This document shows positions 39,692 through 50,759 of a stretch of DNA of 64,000 nt, piece by piece. The DNA is from Acetivibrio straminisolvens JCM 21531. Its GTDB lineage: Bacteria; Bacillota; Clostridia; Acetivibrionales; Acetivibrionaceae. The position numbers and the translations under genes are program-made. The notes beneath the pieces are model-generated. The model was not told the origin of the DNA. It worked only from the letters and a program-made list of their open reading frames with translations, and did not search any database. The stretch lies in contig NZ_BAVR01000003.1 of the NCBI RefSeq assembly GCF_000521465.1, positions 49,139-113,138 of the forward strand, read 5' to 3'. Position 1 is the first letter of the stretch, and every line of letters starts with the position of its first letter.

Positions 39692-39831
39692 AACCTTTCC
39701 TCTATGTTTATTATGCTTACTTAAGACAGCAAAACCATATGCATACTGTTTTGCATACGGCTTTTTACTGCATATTCTCATCCATATTTTATAATAACAC
39801 AAAGTCTGTCTATTTAAAACAAGGGATAATA

Positions 39832-39866
39832 AAAAGAAGGCAGTTTTTTACACCGCCCTCTTTTCA
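39832..39866 (-). terminator. Terminator of the cell-wall amidase gene
   Basis: Stem AAGAGGGCGGT / ACTGCCTTCTT with wobble pairs, followed on the minus strand by TTTTTATTAT, 15 bases after the stop. Confidence 0.75.
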
Positions 39867-39880
39867 TTATATTATTTCTA

Positions 39881-42751
39881 TTATTCTACTTCCTCAAGTG
39901 CCTTAATTATAGCCTCGCACAGCGCTTCTGCCGCTTTTTGCCTAAATTCTTCCGTCTCAAGTTTTTTCAGGTCATCACTGTTGGTCATAAACGCAATTTC
40001 CGCCAGTGCCGCCGGCATTGTAGTCGCTTTTAGAACTACCAGGTTCGGCCTTTCCACAATTCCCCTGTCGTTTGTCTTGAGCTTGCTGATGAGGCTATTT
40101 TGAATAATCTGCGCAAACCTCTTGCCGGTAAACCCGGTACTTCCTGAAGATGTCGGATAATACAGAGTCTCGGTTCCATGATATTTTGAATAATATGCAT
40201 TATTATGAATACTTAAAAACAGTGTTGCATTAAGTTTGTTTGCAATATAGGCTCTCTCATATAATCCTACATAACTGTCATCCTCACGAATCATATATGT
40301 TTTGACATTTTTGCTCTTCAAAAGCTCATTCAATCTCTTTGCAATATCAAGATTGAAATCCTTTTCATAATATCCGGCGTGCACCGCACCCGGTTCCGAG
40401 CCTCCATGTCCGGCATCGATGACCACAAGCTTATCCGCCTTTGATGCCTTCTTTAACAAGGTAATGGTTGTATTTTTCACATCGGAACGGGTAATTATAA
40501 AATAGCTAAAGCTCTCTTTTGTGTTAAACTCTATGCTCGTTTCATTGGTATCCGCATTTTGAGTAATTTCAATGTAATCTATCATTTTATCGTCTATCTG
40601 CATTATGCCGCTTCCTATATCAGCAAGATTGGAAGGGAAAGTTATTGTATATCTTTTTCCGTCAAGTCCATACTTTTCGGTATAAAGTTTTTTGAGATCC
40701 GCTCCGCCCTCTGTGAGCTTTGCTCCCTGCAAGATAAAATGTACCCTGTCCATATTGTTAATGTACTGTATATTTTTGAAAGTTGGCTCCATAAGGTATA
40801 TTTCCAGCTTGCCTTCCAATTCTCCCACATGGTACTGCGGATTACCTCTTAAATCAACAACAACTCTGACAACACCCATCTCGTATTGTGAATACCTTAT
40901 AGCACTTATCAAGCCTTTCTTTACCTCAATGGTATTCGCCTTTTTATCCACATATGCTCCCTCTATATCAATCACAAGACGGTCAGGATCCGAAATACGC
41001 TTTACATCATAACTTTTATAGTTATCTACTCCAATTATGACCTTGTTATAACCTGAATTAACAACATAATCCACTGAAACAAGTCCATCCCCAGAGCCCG
41101 GAGTTTTATTCGGCTTTTGCGTCGCTGTCGGGGTCGGAATTGCTGATGCTGTAGGTTTTACAGTTGGTGTTACGGTTGGCGTAGCAGTCGGTACTGCAGT
41201 TGGTGTAACACTTGGTGTTGGCTCAGGTACAGGAGATACTGACGGAGAATCGGATGAATCCTCAGAAAGAGCCAGTAATAATTTACCTTCTTTTTCAATC
41301 ACCCGGTATTGGACCTTTCTTTTAAGCAGAATCTCCACCTGTGCATACGATTTATCAAACCCAATATATTTGATGCTGCCAATCATATCACTGTCAACAC
41401 CTATTGTTTTCTCTTCAGAAGGACCTATAGCATTCGGTATATCAATAGTAATCCTGTTTTTCTCAACATTCTTAACAATATTATAATTTTCATAACTGTT
41501 AATGCTTAAAACAACTGTGTCCTCTTCTCCCTCAGGTTCATAGGCAACATAAAGAATGTTGTCCCTTGTCCCAGCATCTTTACCGCCTCCTCTGTTGGGC
41601 AGAGAAAGCACGGGACTTTCCGGAATAGGTGCTCTCGATATATATACGATAAGGTACTCTCCCGATTTTATAACCCTATGGTTTAATTTCTGCTGAAGGT
41701 CAACCACTACTCTCGCAACATTATCCATCTGGTTTGCAGACCTTATTGATTTTACCAGATTACTTTTTACTTCAATATTCTTAATCTCGCCTTCAATATA
41801 CGCTCCGGATACATCAACCACAATTCTTTCAGGGTCGGAAAGGGTAAAAGAATTGTATTCCGAAGCTGTTCCGCATTTTATATGTATTTCTTCGTGATCT
41901 GTTCTATTTATATGCTCAATATCAAGCTTACTGCTGTTTTCGACAGTGCCCGGTGCTTTACCGGCATTTTCTTTTTGAAGATTTAGAACAACACTGCTTC
42001 CGTCTTCCTTTACTATGTACTGAGGCTGACCGACTACATCAAGCACTACTCTTGCAGTCTTTGCATCGGGATATCCGCTGCGAATCGAATGTATAAGTTC
42101 ACTGTCCACACTAATATTTGAACTGACATTTGAAAGCTTTGTGTTGGGAAAATCCACAACAATTCTGTCAGGATTTGCAGCTCTCATTATCTTATATTCC
42201 CGGCATTTATCCAGCTCTATTGCAACCTGATGCAAATCACCGTCGGTTTTATAATTTATATCATTTATGCTGGCAACAGCGCCTTTCTTGCCGTCCAAGG
42301 TAATCTCACCTTTTTCCGGGTACCAGCCAACTTCCATGCCCAATTGCTCTCCCACGAAACGCAAAGGCACTAAAGTCCTGTCATTAATAATCTTTGCCGG
42401 AACTTCCATCTCAACTTTGGCACCGTTTACCAAGGCATACACATCATTTATCTTAAGCTCAATTATATTACTGTCATAAGATACCGTTACTTTTTTACTG
42501 GCTGCATCCCACCCAACCTTTGCACCGAGCTTTTCGAAAATAGCTCTGACAGGGACCAGAGAACGTCCGTTAATTATAATGAGCGGCATGTCGGAGTTGA
42601 CAATTTCTCCGTCAACTTTCAACGTAAAGATATTTCCCGTATACTCCTGCACTTTGCCGTCATAATTTAGTATTAATGCTTCTGCACAGATACTGAAGGA
42701 ATTAAATATTAGAGACATTGCAATAAATAGAATTAATAGACCTCTTTTCAT
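39881..42751 (-). CDS. Modular N-acetylmuramoyl-L-alanine amidase (stalk, AMIN repeats, Amidase_3)
   Basis: A large secreted peptidoglycan hydrolase of 956 aa. Order: signal peptide (1-about 25), copper-amine-oxidase-like stalk domain (about 30-155; INGRSLVPVRAIFEKLGAKV and NDRTLVPLRFVGEQLGMEV), at least four AMIN-type repeats (each with a 'RIVVD' strand: DRIVVDFPNTK, ERIVVDVSGAY, NRITIDIPNAI, DRLVIDIEGAY), a Pro-Thr linker (about 505-545), and a C-terminal Amidase_3 domain with the zinc ligands in VVIDAGHGGSEPGAVH, the E of YYEKDFNLDIAKRL and LSIHNNAY, and the catalytic Glu of ALAEIAFMTN. AMIN domains usually bind cell wall or envelope components. RBS AGAGGTG. Likely role in cell separation or sporulation. 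Confidence 0.9.
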   Translation of the reverse strand: MKRGLLILFIAMSLIFNSFSICAEALILNYDGKVQEYTGNIFTLKVDGEIVNSDMPLIIINGRSLVPVRAIFEKLGAKVGWDAASKKVTVSYDSNIIELKINDVYALVNGAKVEMEVPAKIINDRTLVPLRFVGEQLGMEVGWYPEKGEITLDGKKGAVASINDINYKTDGDLHQVAIELDKCREYKIMRAANPDRIVVDFPNTKLSNVSSNISVDSELIHSIRSGYPDAKTARVVLDVVGQPQYIVKEDGSSVVLNLQKENAGKAPGTVENSSKLDIEHINRTDHEEIHIKCGTASEYNSFTLSDPERIVVDVSGAYIEGEIKNIEVKSNLVKSIRSANQMDNVARVVVDLQQKLNHRVIKSGEYLIVYISRAPIPESPVLSLPNRGGGKDAGTRDNILYVAYEPEGEEDTVVLSINSYENYNIVKNVEKNRITIDIPNAIGPSEEKTIGVDSDMIGSIKYIGFDKSYAQVEILLKRKVQYRVIEKEGKLLLALSEDSSDSPSVSPVPEPTPSVTPTAVPTATPTVTPTVKPTASAIPTPTATQKPNKTPGSGDGLVSVDYVVNSGYNKVIIGVDNYKSYDVKRISDPDRLVIDIEGAYVDKKANTIEVKKGLISAIRYSQYEMGVVRVVVDLRGNPQYHVGELEGKLEIYLMEPTFKNIQYINNMDRVHFILQGAKLTEGGADLKKLYTEKYGLDGKRYTITFPSNLADIGSGIMQIDDKMIDYIEITQNADTNETSIEFNTKESFSYFIITRSDVKNTTITLLKKASKADKLVVIDAGHGGSEPGAVHAGYYEKDFNLDIAKRLNELLKSKNVKTYMIREDDSYVGLYERAYIANKLNATLFLSIHNNAYYSKYHGTETLYYPTSSGSTGFTGKRFAQIIQNSLISKLKTNDRGIVERPNLVVLKATTMPAALAEIAFMTNSDDLKKLETEEFRQKAAEALCEAIIKALEEVE

Positions 42752-42999
42752 ACGAACACCTCTTAAAATTATTTATCATTAGTAATAAGTTTTATGTTAT
42801 CTTATGAAGTTTTCTAATATTTGTAAATTCAGAAAAAACGACAGCATACACTATATGATATTCGACATACTTATGATAATTCCTGTCGTAGAAGTGCTTT
42901 AAATATGATTTGTAATTAAATTGTAATACAGTAGTTTGCGGCACAGTTTAGGCAAAATTACTTCTCAATAAAAGGATTAAAATCAAAAGCTCGGAACGA

Positions 43000-43030
43000 G
43001 ATAAAATAAAAGAAGCCTTATTTAGGCTTC
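43000..43030 (-). terminator. Terminator of the pilM-like gene
   Basis: GAAGCCT / AGGCTTC stem (43012-43030), with TTTTATTTTA on the minus strand. The rest of 42752-42999 is AT-rich and must hold the amidase promoter. Confidence 0.75.
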
Positions 43031-43067
43031 CCGGTATAACGAACATACTTTTGAAACCAAAAATGCA

Positions 43068-44170
43068 TCAAAGGGTTATTCCTACTGCATTTACTAAGAA
43101 ATTCAATTTGTCGCTGTTTAAATTTTTGTTTATATCAATACCGTCTATATCCAAAAGTCCTACAGGATATACAGGTATCTGCAGTACCTGCTCCATGTAA
43201 TCGGCCAAACCTTTTAGAAGCGAACCTCCGCCGATTATAAATATCTTTCCGACCTTCACACCATAGCATCTGGCTTCGTAGAAAGTAAGACACATATAAA
43301 TCTGGTTTAAGAGCTTATCAACTACTTCCTTCAAAGTTCTATAAACTTTCATATGTTCCTCATTGGTAGAATGATGTGGCGGAACCGAAATACCGTATAA
43401 TTTCTTAAGTCTCTCAGCTTCAATTATAGATTTGCGCATATTTTTAGCTATTGCATCGTCAAGATTGGTACTGCCGGTAAGTATTACTTTGTTAAACTCC
43501 AGTATCTTATTTCTTAAAATATTTATAATCGTAGTCTCCGAACCAAAATCTATAACAGCAAAAGCATCTTTGTTCAACTGACTCTTATTGGGGTTTACAA
43601 ACTTAACGTTGTCAATGCTTACCTTTATATCCCTGTTGAAAAACTTTGCAGTACTGTTTGCAGGTATATCAACCGAAACCGGTTTTAATCCAAGCTCAAA
43701 AAGTACATCTATATAGCTATTTATTATACTTTTTCTAACAGCAGTCACAAATACTTTTATCTTTTCAACATTATCCTCTTTCAACTCTTGTAAAATCTTG
43801 TAGTCAATCTTATGTTCATCGGGATTAATAGGCATATTGGATACTATTTCATTATATACAAGCTCATCAATATCCTTTCCGGGTACCTTTTCAATCATAA
43901 ATACTCTTGAAATTATGCTGGTACCGGACATAACAATCTTGGATTTTTTTACCTTCATCTTGTTTTCCCGAATTATCCTGCTAATCTCGCTAGAAACCGC
44001 ATCAACGTTTTTTATAACACCGTTTTTAATACAGTTTAAAGGAGTAGGAGCAATTCCAAAATTGTTGATATAACTTCGTTATTTCTGTTTACAGCCACTT
44101 CAACAACTTTGATATTCCTAAAACCTACATCAATACTTAGATAATTATTTCTCAAAAATGGTAACAACAT
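43068..44170 (-). CDS. pilM: PilM-like actin-fold ATPase (one frameshift)
   Basis: An actin-like ATPase of the type IV pilus assembly PilM family, which links the inner-membrane pilus platform. Actin-fold phosphate motifs: NYLSIDVGFRNIKVVEVAV (phosphate 1), AFAVIDFGSETTIINIL (phosphate 2) and VGKIFIIGGGSLLKGLADYM (adenosine). One missing base near 44058 (GTTATATCAAC) separates the first about 37 codons from the body; repaired it reads NNFGIAPTPLNCIKNGVIK. ATG 44168-44170 follows AAGGGAG by 10 bases. No pilin or pilus ATPase gene is adjacent, so its partner complex is not visible here. Confidence 0.82.
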
Positions 44171-44310
44171 ACATCATTGACTCCCTTAACCCCATAATAG
44201 AATTGACTTATCATCACTAAAACTTTCTTTCCAATTATACATTAGCACAATATTGAAAAAAAATCAATAATTATGCATGAAATAGCCAATTTTTATATCT
44301 AAAACTTTTG

Positions 44311-44856
44311 TTATTTACTTTTTCTTTTGTTTTTTAATTTTTCTGCTTCCCTATAAGATATTATACAACCACAATACTTCTGTCTGTAAAGTCCCAATTC
44401 TTTTGCCACTTGCTGTCCCTGTCTGAAACCTGGCCTGAAATCCTTGTAATAAAACCCGATGCCGTATTTTTGCGCTGCTTTCTCTGCCAGCTCAACAATA
44501 AGCTCGTGCTTTTGATACGGACTTACCAGAAGGGTTGTAGTAAAGGCATCATAGCCGTTCTCTTTTGCAAACTGAGCAACTTTATCCATTCTTACCGTAT
44601 AACACATATTGCATCGATTTTCATTGTCCTCACCAAACTTTTCCCATATTTCCCGAGAAAAGTCATCCATGTATTTTACAGGAATATTCTTTAGTTCCGA
44701 AAGCTTTTCAACATTTTCTTTTCTTCTTACAAACTCGTCGTACGGATGAATATTGGGATTATAAAAAAGTCCCTCAAAACAAATGCCTTCTTCTTCCAGT
44801 ACACTTACCGGATATACAGCGCATGGCCCGCAGCATATGTGCAGCAATAGCTTCAT
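44311..44856 (-). CDS. queH: Epoxyqueuosine reductase QueH
   Basis: Last step of queuosine tRNA modification; non-orthologous alternative to QueG. Iron-sulfur and catalytic Cys motifs: LHICCGPCAVYP at the N-terminus, NRCNMCYTVRMDKVA in the middle and YCGCIISYREAEKL at the C-terminus, the pattern of the DUF208/QueH family. LLVSPYQKHE is also typical. 181 aa. RBS CGGAGGAGA before the ATG. It follows ruvB by 30 bases and probably shares its transcript. A QueG-like paralogue lies at 58.4-59.2 kb. Confidence 0.9.
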   Translation of the reverse strand: MKLLLHICCGPCAVYPVSVLEEEGICFEGLFYNPNIHPYDEFVRRKENVEKLSELKNIPVKYMDDFSREIWEKFGEDNENRCNMCYTVRMDKVAQFAKENGYDAFTTTLLVSPYQKHELIVELAEKAAQKYGIGFYYKDFRPGFRQGQQVAKELGLYRQKYCGCIISYREAEKLKNKRKSK

Positions 44857-44886
44857 TTTTCTCCTCCGTTTTTTATGAATTCCAAA

Positions 44887-45887
44887 TTAATCAACATCAC
44901 TCATACCTGAGCCCGAAATGGTCATAGGCAAGCTTTGTAGCCATTCTTCCCCGAGGGTTTTGTTTATAAACCCAAGCTGCAATAAATAAGGCTCATACAC
45001 ATCCTCTATTGTGTCTGCTTCCTCTCCAATCGTTGCCGCCAATGTATCAAGTCCCACCGGCCCTCCTGCAAACTTATCAATAATACTCATAAGCAGATTT
45101 CTGTCGACAGCATCAAGACCGATTTCGTCAACTTCCAAGGCGTCAAGCCCTGTCTTTGCTATATCTTTTGTTATAAATCCGTCGGACTTGACCTGGGCAA
45201 AATCCCGAATCCTTTTTAATATCCTGTTGGCAACCCTCGGCGTACCTCTGGCCCGGCGTGCTATCTCTTCAGCAGCTTCATCTTCTATTCCGGTATTCAG
45301 GATGCGCGCAGATCTCTTCACAATCTGCTTCAGTTCCTCCACAGTATACATTTCCAGCTTGTTTATTACCCCAAATCTATCCCTCAAAGGAGATGTCAAC
45401 AAGCCTGCCCTGGTAGTGGCACCTATCAGTGTGAATTTGGGAAGGTCAAGCCTTATTGACCGGGCACTGGGGCCTTTTCCGATAATTATATCCAAAGCAT
45501 AGTCCTCCATGGCAGGATACAATATCTCCTCAACACTCCTGTTCAGCCTGTGGATTTCATCTATAAAAAGGACATCAAAATTACCGAGATTGGTCAATAT
45601 GGCAGCCAAATCTCCGGGCTTTTCTATAGCCGGACCTGAGGTGACTCGCAAATTGACGCCCAGCTCCGATGCTATTATGCTGGCAAGGGTTGTCTTACCC
45701 AGTCCGGGCGGGCCATAAAGAAGTACGTGATCCAATGCCTCGTTTCTCTTCTTTGCCGCTTCGATAAAACCATAAGGTTTTCTTTCACCTTTGCCTGTCC
45801 GATATACTCTCCGAATTTTCTGGGCCTTAAACTTGCCTCATCAAGATCCTCTTCATTAAGTTTACAACCGACAAGCCTGTCCTCCAT
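44887..45887 (-). CDS. ruvB: Holliday junction branch-migration ATPase RuvB (one frameshift)
   Basis: AAA+ motor of branch migration. Visible: N-terminal [19 protein letters not shown], Walker [21 protein letters not shown], Walker [21 protein letters not shown], sensor [12 protein letters not shown] and arginine finger region LRDRFG, then a winged helix with [10 protein letters not shown] and [13 protein letters not shown] missing T near 45780 (ATGGTTTTATCG) separates the first about 36 codons; repaired it reads [17 protein letters not shown]. Repaired length 333 aa. ATG 45885-45887 with TTGGAGGTT upstream. Confidence 0.93.
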
Positions 45888-45985
45888 CGCTACAACCTCC
45901 AAATCCGTATTAAGTAATCTTTCCCCTTTAGTCTATCGTTCTGCACCAAACCGCAATTCAGCTTCAACTGTTACTTAATGCTCAC

Positions 45986-46592
45986 TTAAGGTCTTGCCAG
46001 TCCTTTAAGAGCATTTTTAACTATGGTTTCGATGTCCATATCCTCCTTGTAAACCGCCGATACCGCTTTATTTGCTTCAGCGGGAGAATATCCCAAAACC
46101 ATAAGGGCGCTTACTGCCTCCGATATTTTTGAACCGTCCGCGTCTAAAGCTTTGCTTTCAGCTTCAATTCCTATATTCGATGTAAGTTGTTCTTTATTTA
46201 TCTTGTCCTTAAGTTCAAGGATTATCCTTTGGGCAATTTTCTTTCCTATACCTGCGCTTTTGTCAATGTCTTCGTATCATCGGTTATGACTGCAAGGCTA
46301 AACCTTGAAGGCGATATTGCGGACAAAACAGATACTGCTGCCTTAGGTCCCACTCCGGAAACACTGATTAAAAGCTCAAACACATTGAGCTCCTCCTGAG
46401 TCAGAAACCCATACAGGCTTATATTGTCCTCCCGAACATAAAGGTAAGTGTAAACCTTTACCTCCCCACCTATCTCACCAATGCCCGAAACGGTGGACAG
46501 GGATGTAAAAATCCTGTATCCCACTCCGTTTGATTCAACTATCAAAAATCGTTATTCTTGTATTCAAGCCTTCCTCTAATATATGCAAACAA
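45986..46592 (-). CDS. ruvA: Holliday junction DNA-binding protein RuvA (two frameshifts)
   Basis: Tetrameric junction-binding partner of RuvB. TTG start (46590-46592) with CGGAGGAA gives MFAYIRGRLEYKNNDF; a missing T near 46548 (GATTTTTGATAG) breaks the frame, then LIVESNGVGYRIFTSLSTVS, VREDNISLYGFLTQEE, LLISVSGVGPKAAVSVLSAI (first helix-hairpin-helix). A missing C near 46252 (AAAGCGCAGG) breaks it again before GIGKKIAQRIILELKDK (second HhH). The C-terminal domain III (ISEAVSALMVLGYSPAEANK) ends at 45986. Two breaks in a gene flanked by intact ruvC make real loss unlikely. Confidence 0.9.
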
Positions 46593-46637
46593 TTTTATTT
46601 CCTCCGGTTAAATTTTTTCGTGTATTTTCCAGGTTTA

Positions 46638-47126
46638 TCATAGTCCGTAACTTTTCATTTTATAGGAATGGGCATGGCATACCGCAACCGCCAGCGCATC
46701 CGCCACATCATCCGGCTTGGGTATGGCCGGAAGATTAAGTATAGCCTTTACCATCTGCTGCACCTGGGCCTTTTCCGCACGCCCATACCCCACTATTGAC
46801 TGTTTTACCTGAATGGGAGTGTATTCAAAAACATCTATTCCCGATTGGGCGGCTGCCAAAACCGCAACACCTCTTCCATGTCCTACTGCAAGAGCCGTTT
46901 TTATATTTTTATTGAAAAAGAGCTCTTCTATAGATATTGCCGCAGGTTTGTACTTTTCAATAATTTCCATTAAATCGTTATGCAAAATCAAAAGCCTTTT
47001 CGGAAGCTCCATTGAGCTTTCGGTAGTTATTGCACCATAATCTACAGGAGTAAATCTGTTTCCTTCATATTTTACTATACCATAACCGGTAATTGCAAAC
47101 CCGGGATCAATTCCCATTATAATCAT
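46638..47126 (-). CDS. ruvC: Holliday junction resolvase RuvC
   Basis: Structure-specific endonuclease that resolves Holliday junctions. Catalytic acidic residues sit in [13 protein letters not shown] (Asp7), [10 protein letters not shown] (Glu), and the C-terminal [17 protein letters not shown] (two Asp). 162 aa, normal. The start ATG is 9 bases after AAAGGA. First gene of ruvC-ruvA-ruvB-queH. Confidence 0.95.
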   Translation of the reverse strand: MIIMGIDPGFAITGYGIVKYEGNRFTPVDYGAITTESSMELPKRLLILHNDLMEIIEKYKPAAISIEELFFNKNIKTALAVGHGRGVAVLAAAQSGIDVFEYTPIQVKQSIVGYGRAEKAQVQQMVKAILNLPAIPKPDDVADALAVAVCHAHSYKMKSYGL

Positions 47127-47171
47127 CGGTTTTATCCTTTCTTAAAATATTTGTGAATAATTATATATTTC

Positions 47172-47201
47172 ATTGCATATTTATACATTTTATTATATAA
47201 T
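47172..47201 (+). promoter_or_regulatory. argGH promoter with overlapping ARG box
   Basis: TTGCAT (47173-47178), 17 bases, TATAAT (47196-47201). The -35 lies inside an 18-bp near-palindrome ATTGCATATTTATACATT (47172-47189) that resembles the ArgR/AhrC box TNTGAATWWWWATTCANW. Binding there would block polymerase when arginine is abundant. Inferred from sequence only. Confidence 0.6.
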
Positions 47202-47324
47202 ATATCTCATTATATTGTAAGCTTTAACTTTGCGCATACTATTTTGCACAGACTGTTTCCAGTTTCAAAGTTAGGCATTTAACTTACTAATAATATATTC
47301 TAACACATTTAAGGAGGTATTTGT

Positions 47325-48554
47325 ATGAGTCAAAAAGAAAAAGTTATCCTTGCCTATTCCGGTGGTTTGGATACTTCAATAATCATTCCCTGGCTTAAAG
47401 AAAATTATGATTATGAAGTAATTGCAATGGCTGCCGACGTAGGGCAAGGCGAAGAGCTTGAACCCTTAAACGAAAAAGCTATAAAAACCGGGGCAAGCAA
47501 AATATATATCGAAGATTTAAAAGAAGAATTCATAACAGATTTTATTTTCCCTACATTAAAAGCCGGTGCAGTATATGAAGGAAAGTATCTTTTAGGTACA
47601 TCCTTTGCAAGACCTATTATCGCAAAAAGAATGGTTGAGATTGCTTTAAAGGAAGGGGCTACAGCCATAGCTCACGGAGCAACGGGAAAAGGAAATGACC
47701 AGGTTCGTTTCGAGCTTACTGTCAAAGCTCTTGCTCCCCACCTCAAGATCATTGCTCCATGGAGAATATGGAATATCAGATCAAGAGAAGATGCAATCGA
47801 ATATGCAGAAGCAAGAAATATCCCCATCCCTGTTTCAAAAAAGGACAATTACAGCATGGACAGAAATCTCTGGCATCTAAGTCACGAAGGTTCGGATCTG
47901 GAAGATCCATGGAACGAGCCGCAGTATGACAAAATATTAAAGCTCATGGTTCCGCCGGAAAAAGCTCCGGACAAACCAACCTATGTTGAAATATACTTTG
48001 AAAAGGGTATTCCGAAGAAGGTCAACGGTGTGGAATACGGACCTGTAGAACTCATTGAGGTTCTTAACAAAATTGGCGGCGAAAACGGTATCGGAATCGT
48101 TGACATAGTAGAAAACCGGCTGGTCGGAATGAAATCCAGAGGTGTTTATGAAACCCCGGGTGGAACCATTCTATATGCTGCTCACAGGGAACTTGAACTT
48201 CTCTGTCTTGACCGCGACACTTTACACTACAAAGATATTGTAGCACAAAGATTTGCAGAACTTGTTTATTACGGACAGTGGTATACTCCTCTTCGTGAGG
48301 CTATTTCAGCCTTCGTTGACGTTACTCAAGAGACGGTTACCGGTACAGTCAGGTTGAAACTCTACAAAGGCAATGTCATGAGTGCCGGAGCCAAGTCCGA
48401 TTATTCTCTCTACAATGAAAAACTCTCTACTTTTGGAGAGGATGATGTATATAATCAGAAGGATGCTGAAGGATTTATAAATCTCTTTGGTCTTCCGATG
48501 AAGGTTCAGGCTCTTATGAAAGAAAAGAATAAAGGCAATAAGGTGATAAAATGA
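47325..48554 (+). CDS. argG: Argininosuccinate synthase
   Basis: Joins citrulline and aspartate with ATP in arginine synthesis. ATP P-loop motif [18 protein letters not shown] near the N-terminus, and the citrulline/aspartate-binding stretches [36 protein letters not shown] and [15 protein letters not shown] region ([16 protein letters not shown]). 409 aa. RBS AAGGAGGT. It overlaps argH by 4 bases (ATGA). Confidence 0.96.
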   Translation: MSQKEKVILAYSGGLDTSIIIPWLKENYDYEVIAMAADVGQGEELEPLNEKAIKTGASKIYIEDLKEEFITDFIFPTLKAGAVYEGKYLLGTSFARPIIAKRMVEIALKEGATAIAHGATGKGNDQVRFELTVKALAPHLKIIAPWRIWNIRSREDAIEYAEARNIPIPVSKKDNYSMDRNLWHLSHEGSDLEDPWNEPQYDKILKLMVPPEKAPDKPTYVEIYFEKGIPKKVNGVEYGPVELIEVLNKIGGENGIGIVDIVENRLVGMKSRGVYETPGGTILYAAHRELELLCLDRDTLHYKDIVAQRFAELVYYGQWYTPLREAISAFVDVTQETVTGTVRLKLYKGNVMSAGAKSDYSLYNEKLSTFGEDDVYNQKDAEGFINLFGLPMKVQALMKEKNKGNKVIK

Positions 48555-49927
48555 AGCTTTGGGGCGGTAGATTTGAAAAAAGTACCGACAAGTCCGTAGA
48601 TGATTTTAATTCATCCATAAGATTTGACTGTCGTATGTACAAACAGGACATTTTAGGAAGCATTGCCCACGCCAAAATGCTTGGGAAATGTAAAATTATT
48701 TCCGAAGAGGACTCCCTTCTCATTCAGAACACATTAAAGGAAATACTCAAAGACATTGAAGAAGGTAAAGTCCAGTTTGAGATTGATGCCGAAGACATTC
48801 ATATGAATGTTGAAAAAATCCTTATATCCAGAATCGGCGATGTGGGCAAAAGGCTTCACACCGGGAGAAGCCGCAATGACCAAGTTGCCCTTGATATCAG
48901 AATGTACCTGAGAGATGAAGTTGTTGAAATCAAAAAATTATTGGCCGAACTTGAAAGGACTCTTATAGAAATAGCAAAAAACAATACCGACACCATACTT
49001 CCGGGGTATACCCACCTTCAGAGGGCACAACCCATAACTTTTGCCCATCACATGATGGCATACTTTCAAATGTTTAAGCGCGATATTGAAAGGCTGGACG
49101 ATTGCTATAAGAGAATCAATATAATGCCCTTGGGTTCCGGAGCTTTGGCGTCCACAACCTATCCCCTTGACAGGTATATGGTGGCAAAGGAGCTGGATTT
49201 TGACTCTATTACCGAAAACAGCCTTGATGCTGTTAGCGACAGGGATTTTGCTATTGAGCTTTCTGCCTGTCTTTCGATAGTGATGATGCATCTTAGCCGA
49301 TTCAGCGAAGAAATAATCTTATGGTCCTCCCATGAGTTTGGTTTTGTTGAACTTGATGATGCATACAGTACAGGAAGCAGTATAATGCCTCAGAAAAAGA
49401 ATCCGGACGTGGCTGAGCTGGTCAGAGGCAAAACCGGAAGGGTTTACGGCGACCTTTTTGCTCTCCTTTCGGTTATGAAGTCGCTTCCTTTAGCTTACAA
49501 CAAGGATATGCAAGAAGACAAAGAGGCAATTTTCGATGCTGTGGACACCGTAAAAATGTGTCTTCCGGTATTCACCAAAATGATTGAAACCATGAAAGTA
49601 AACAAGGAAAACATGTACCGTGCTGCACAAGGCGGATTTACCAATGCCACCGATATTGCAGATTACCTTGTTAAAAAGGGTATTCCTTTTAGAAACGCCC
49701 ATGAAATTATAGGAAAAATGGTTCTTTACTGTATCGAGAACAACAAGTCCATTGACGAACTTGACATGAGCGAGTTTAAAAGCTTCTCAGAGCTTATATC
49801 TGAAGATGTATATGAAGAAATAAGCCTGTCAAAGTGTGTTTCCGGAAGAAAACTCCCCGGAGGCCCGGCAAAGGAAAGCGTCATGGCTTCGATTGAAAAC
49901 GGTCTTAAATTTCTGTCAAAATTATAA
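48551..49927 (+). CDS. argH: Argininosuccinate lyase
   Basis: Splits argininosuccinate to arginine and fumarate; fumarase/aspartase superfamily. N-terminus [20 protein letters not shown], substrate region [33 protein letters not shown], signature [20 protein letters not shown] with catalytic Ser, and [15 protein letters not shown] near the end. 458 aa. Translationally coupled to argG. Confidence 0.96.
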   Translation: MKLWGGRFEKSTDKSVDDFNSSIRFDCRMYKQDILGSIAHAKMLGKCKIISEEDSLLIQNTLKEILKDIEEGKVQFEIDAEDIHMNVEKILISRIGDVGKRLHTGRSRNDQVALDIRMYLRDEVVEIKKLLAELERTLIEIAKNNTDTILPGYTHLQRAQPITFAHHMMAYFQMFKRDIERLDDCYKRINIMPLGSGALASTTYPLDRYMVAKELDFDSITENSLDAVSDRDFAIELSACLSIVMMHLSRFSEEIILWSSHEFGFVELDDAYSTGSSIMPQKKNPDVAELVRGKTGRVYGDLFALLSVMKSLPLAYNKDMQEDKEAIFDAVDTVKMCLPVFTKMIETMKVNKENMYRAAQGGFTNATDIADYLVKKGIPFRNAHEIIGKMVLYCIENNKSIDELDMSEFKSFSELISEDVYEEISLSKCVSGRKLPGGPAKESVMASIENGLKFLSKL

Positions 49928-49951
49928 AAATATTAGATTTTGAATAATTGG

Positions 49952-49989
49952 GCTGCGGCAAAATCAAATAAATTTTCTTGCCGTAGCTC
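49952..49989 (+). terminator. Terminator of argGH
   Basis: GCTGCGGCAA / TTGCCGTAGC stem (arms about 49952-49961 and 49978-49988), followed by TCATTATTTTAT. Confidence 0.75.
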
Positions 49990-50024
49990 ATTATTTTATC
50001 TATGAACACCTATAAAAGCAAAAC

Positions 50025-50222
50025 TCATTCACTTGGGATGGAACTATATTTTTTCTCAGGAATGGAAAGGTGCAAAGATACATTATTTTCTTCCAGGTCT
50101 ATTTCAATATTTGAAACCTCTATACCCATTTTCCTCAAGCTGACAATCAAATCCCTTCTTATTCTTCCAATCTGCTTGCTATTATTTGATTCATCAAATT
50201 TCTTTTTTAACAGCATAAACAT
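50025..50222 (-). CDS. Small hypothetical protein (65 aa)
   Basis: No family recognised. Charged helix-like N-terminal half (KKKFDESNNSKQIGRIRRDL) and a C-terminal beta-like strand (NNVSLHLSIPEKK). No membrane segment. RBS GAGGTGGG is 6 bases before the ATG, which supports translation. Confidence 0.55.
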   Translation of the reverse strand: MFMLLKKKFDESNNSKQIGRIRRDLIVSLRKMGIEVSNIEIDLEENNVSLHLSIPEKKYSSIPSE

Positions 50223-50397
50223 TTTAGTCCCACCTCATTTGAATTGTTTTCTTGATTAATATGATATACCATTTCCCTTATGCTGCATAATATTTCCACA
50301 TGAGGCGGAAGAATTTTATTTCGATATTTTTTTAAAAAATTTAAAAAATTTGCCCTGAATAGTTTTTCCTCTTTCATTTCACTTTAAAATGCTAAAC

Positions 50398-50425
50398 AAA
50401 ATAGTCCGGAACACCGGACTATTTT
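50398..50425 (-). terminator. Terminator at the end of the 111-aa gene
   Basis: Perfect stem AAATAGTCCGG / CCGGACTATTT with loop AACA; it overlaps the stop codon of the gene. Confidence 0.85.
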
Positions 50426-50759
50426 AATATTTTTTTACTTTTTTATCAAGAGCCCTACCAAAACTATACCAAGAGTCCCTTAACTTAAATCTCATCTCTT
50501 CATCCATAGTTCTCTCTATAATATCATTCAGTTCCCTTCTCATCTGAACATACTCCGAAAGTTCAAATTCGTTCTTTTCCAATAGCTTTTCCATTTCTCC
50601 AACCCATTCTTGGACAAGTTCAGAACCGGCATATTCTTTGGCTATTTTTTTCTTCAGATGAGAAATAACAAGCTTTACAGCCTTTCTCTTTACATCCGCA
50701 TCCGTTTGAACTTTCCTTCCTTCTTTTTTGGAATTAATATTGGATTGAACCTTTTCCAT
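50424..50759 (-). CDS. Hypothetical helical protein (111 aa)
   Basis: I do not recognise the family. It is almost wholly helical and charged: KAVKLVISHLKKKIAKEYAG, VQEWVGEMEKLLEKNEFEL, MRRELNDIIERTMDEEMRFK, ending in a basic tail. No Cys, no membrane segment. RBS GGGAGTG is about 7 bases before the ATG, and its own terminator follows, so it is probably a real monocistronic gene. Confidence 0.65.
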   Translation of the reverse strand: MEKVQSNINSKKEGRKVQTDADVKRKAVKLVISHLKKKIAKEYAGSELVQEWVGEMEKLLEKNEFELSEYVQMRRELNDIIERTMDEEMRFKLRDSWYSFGRALDKKVKKY

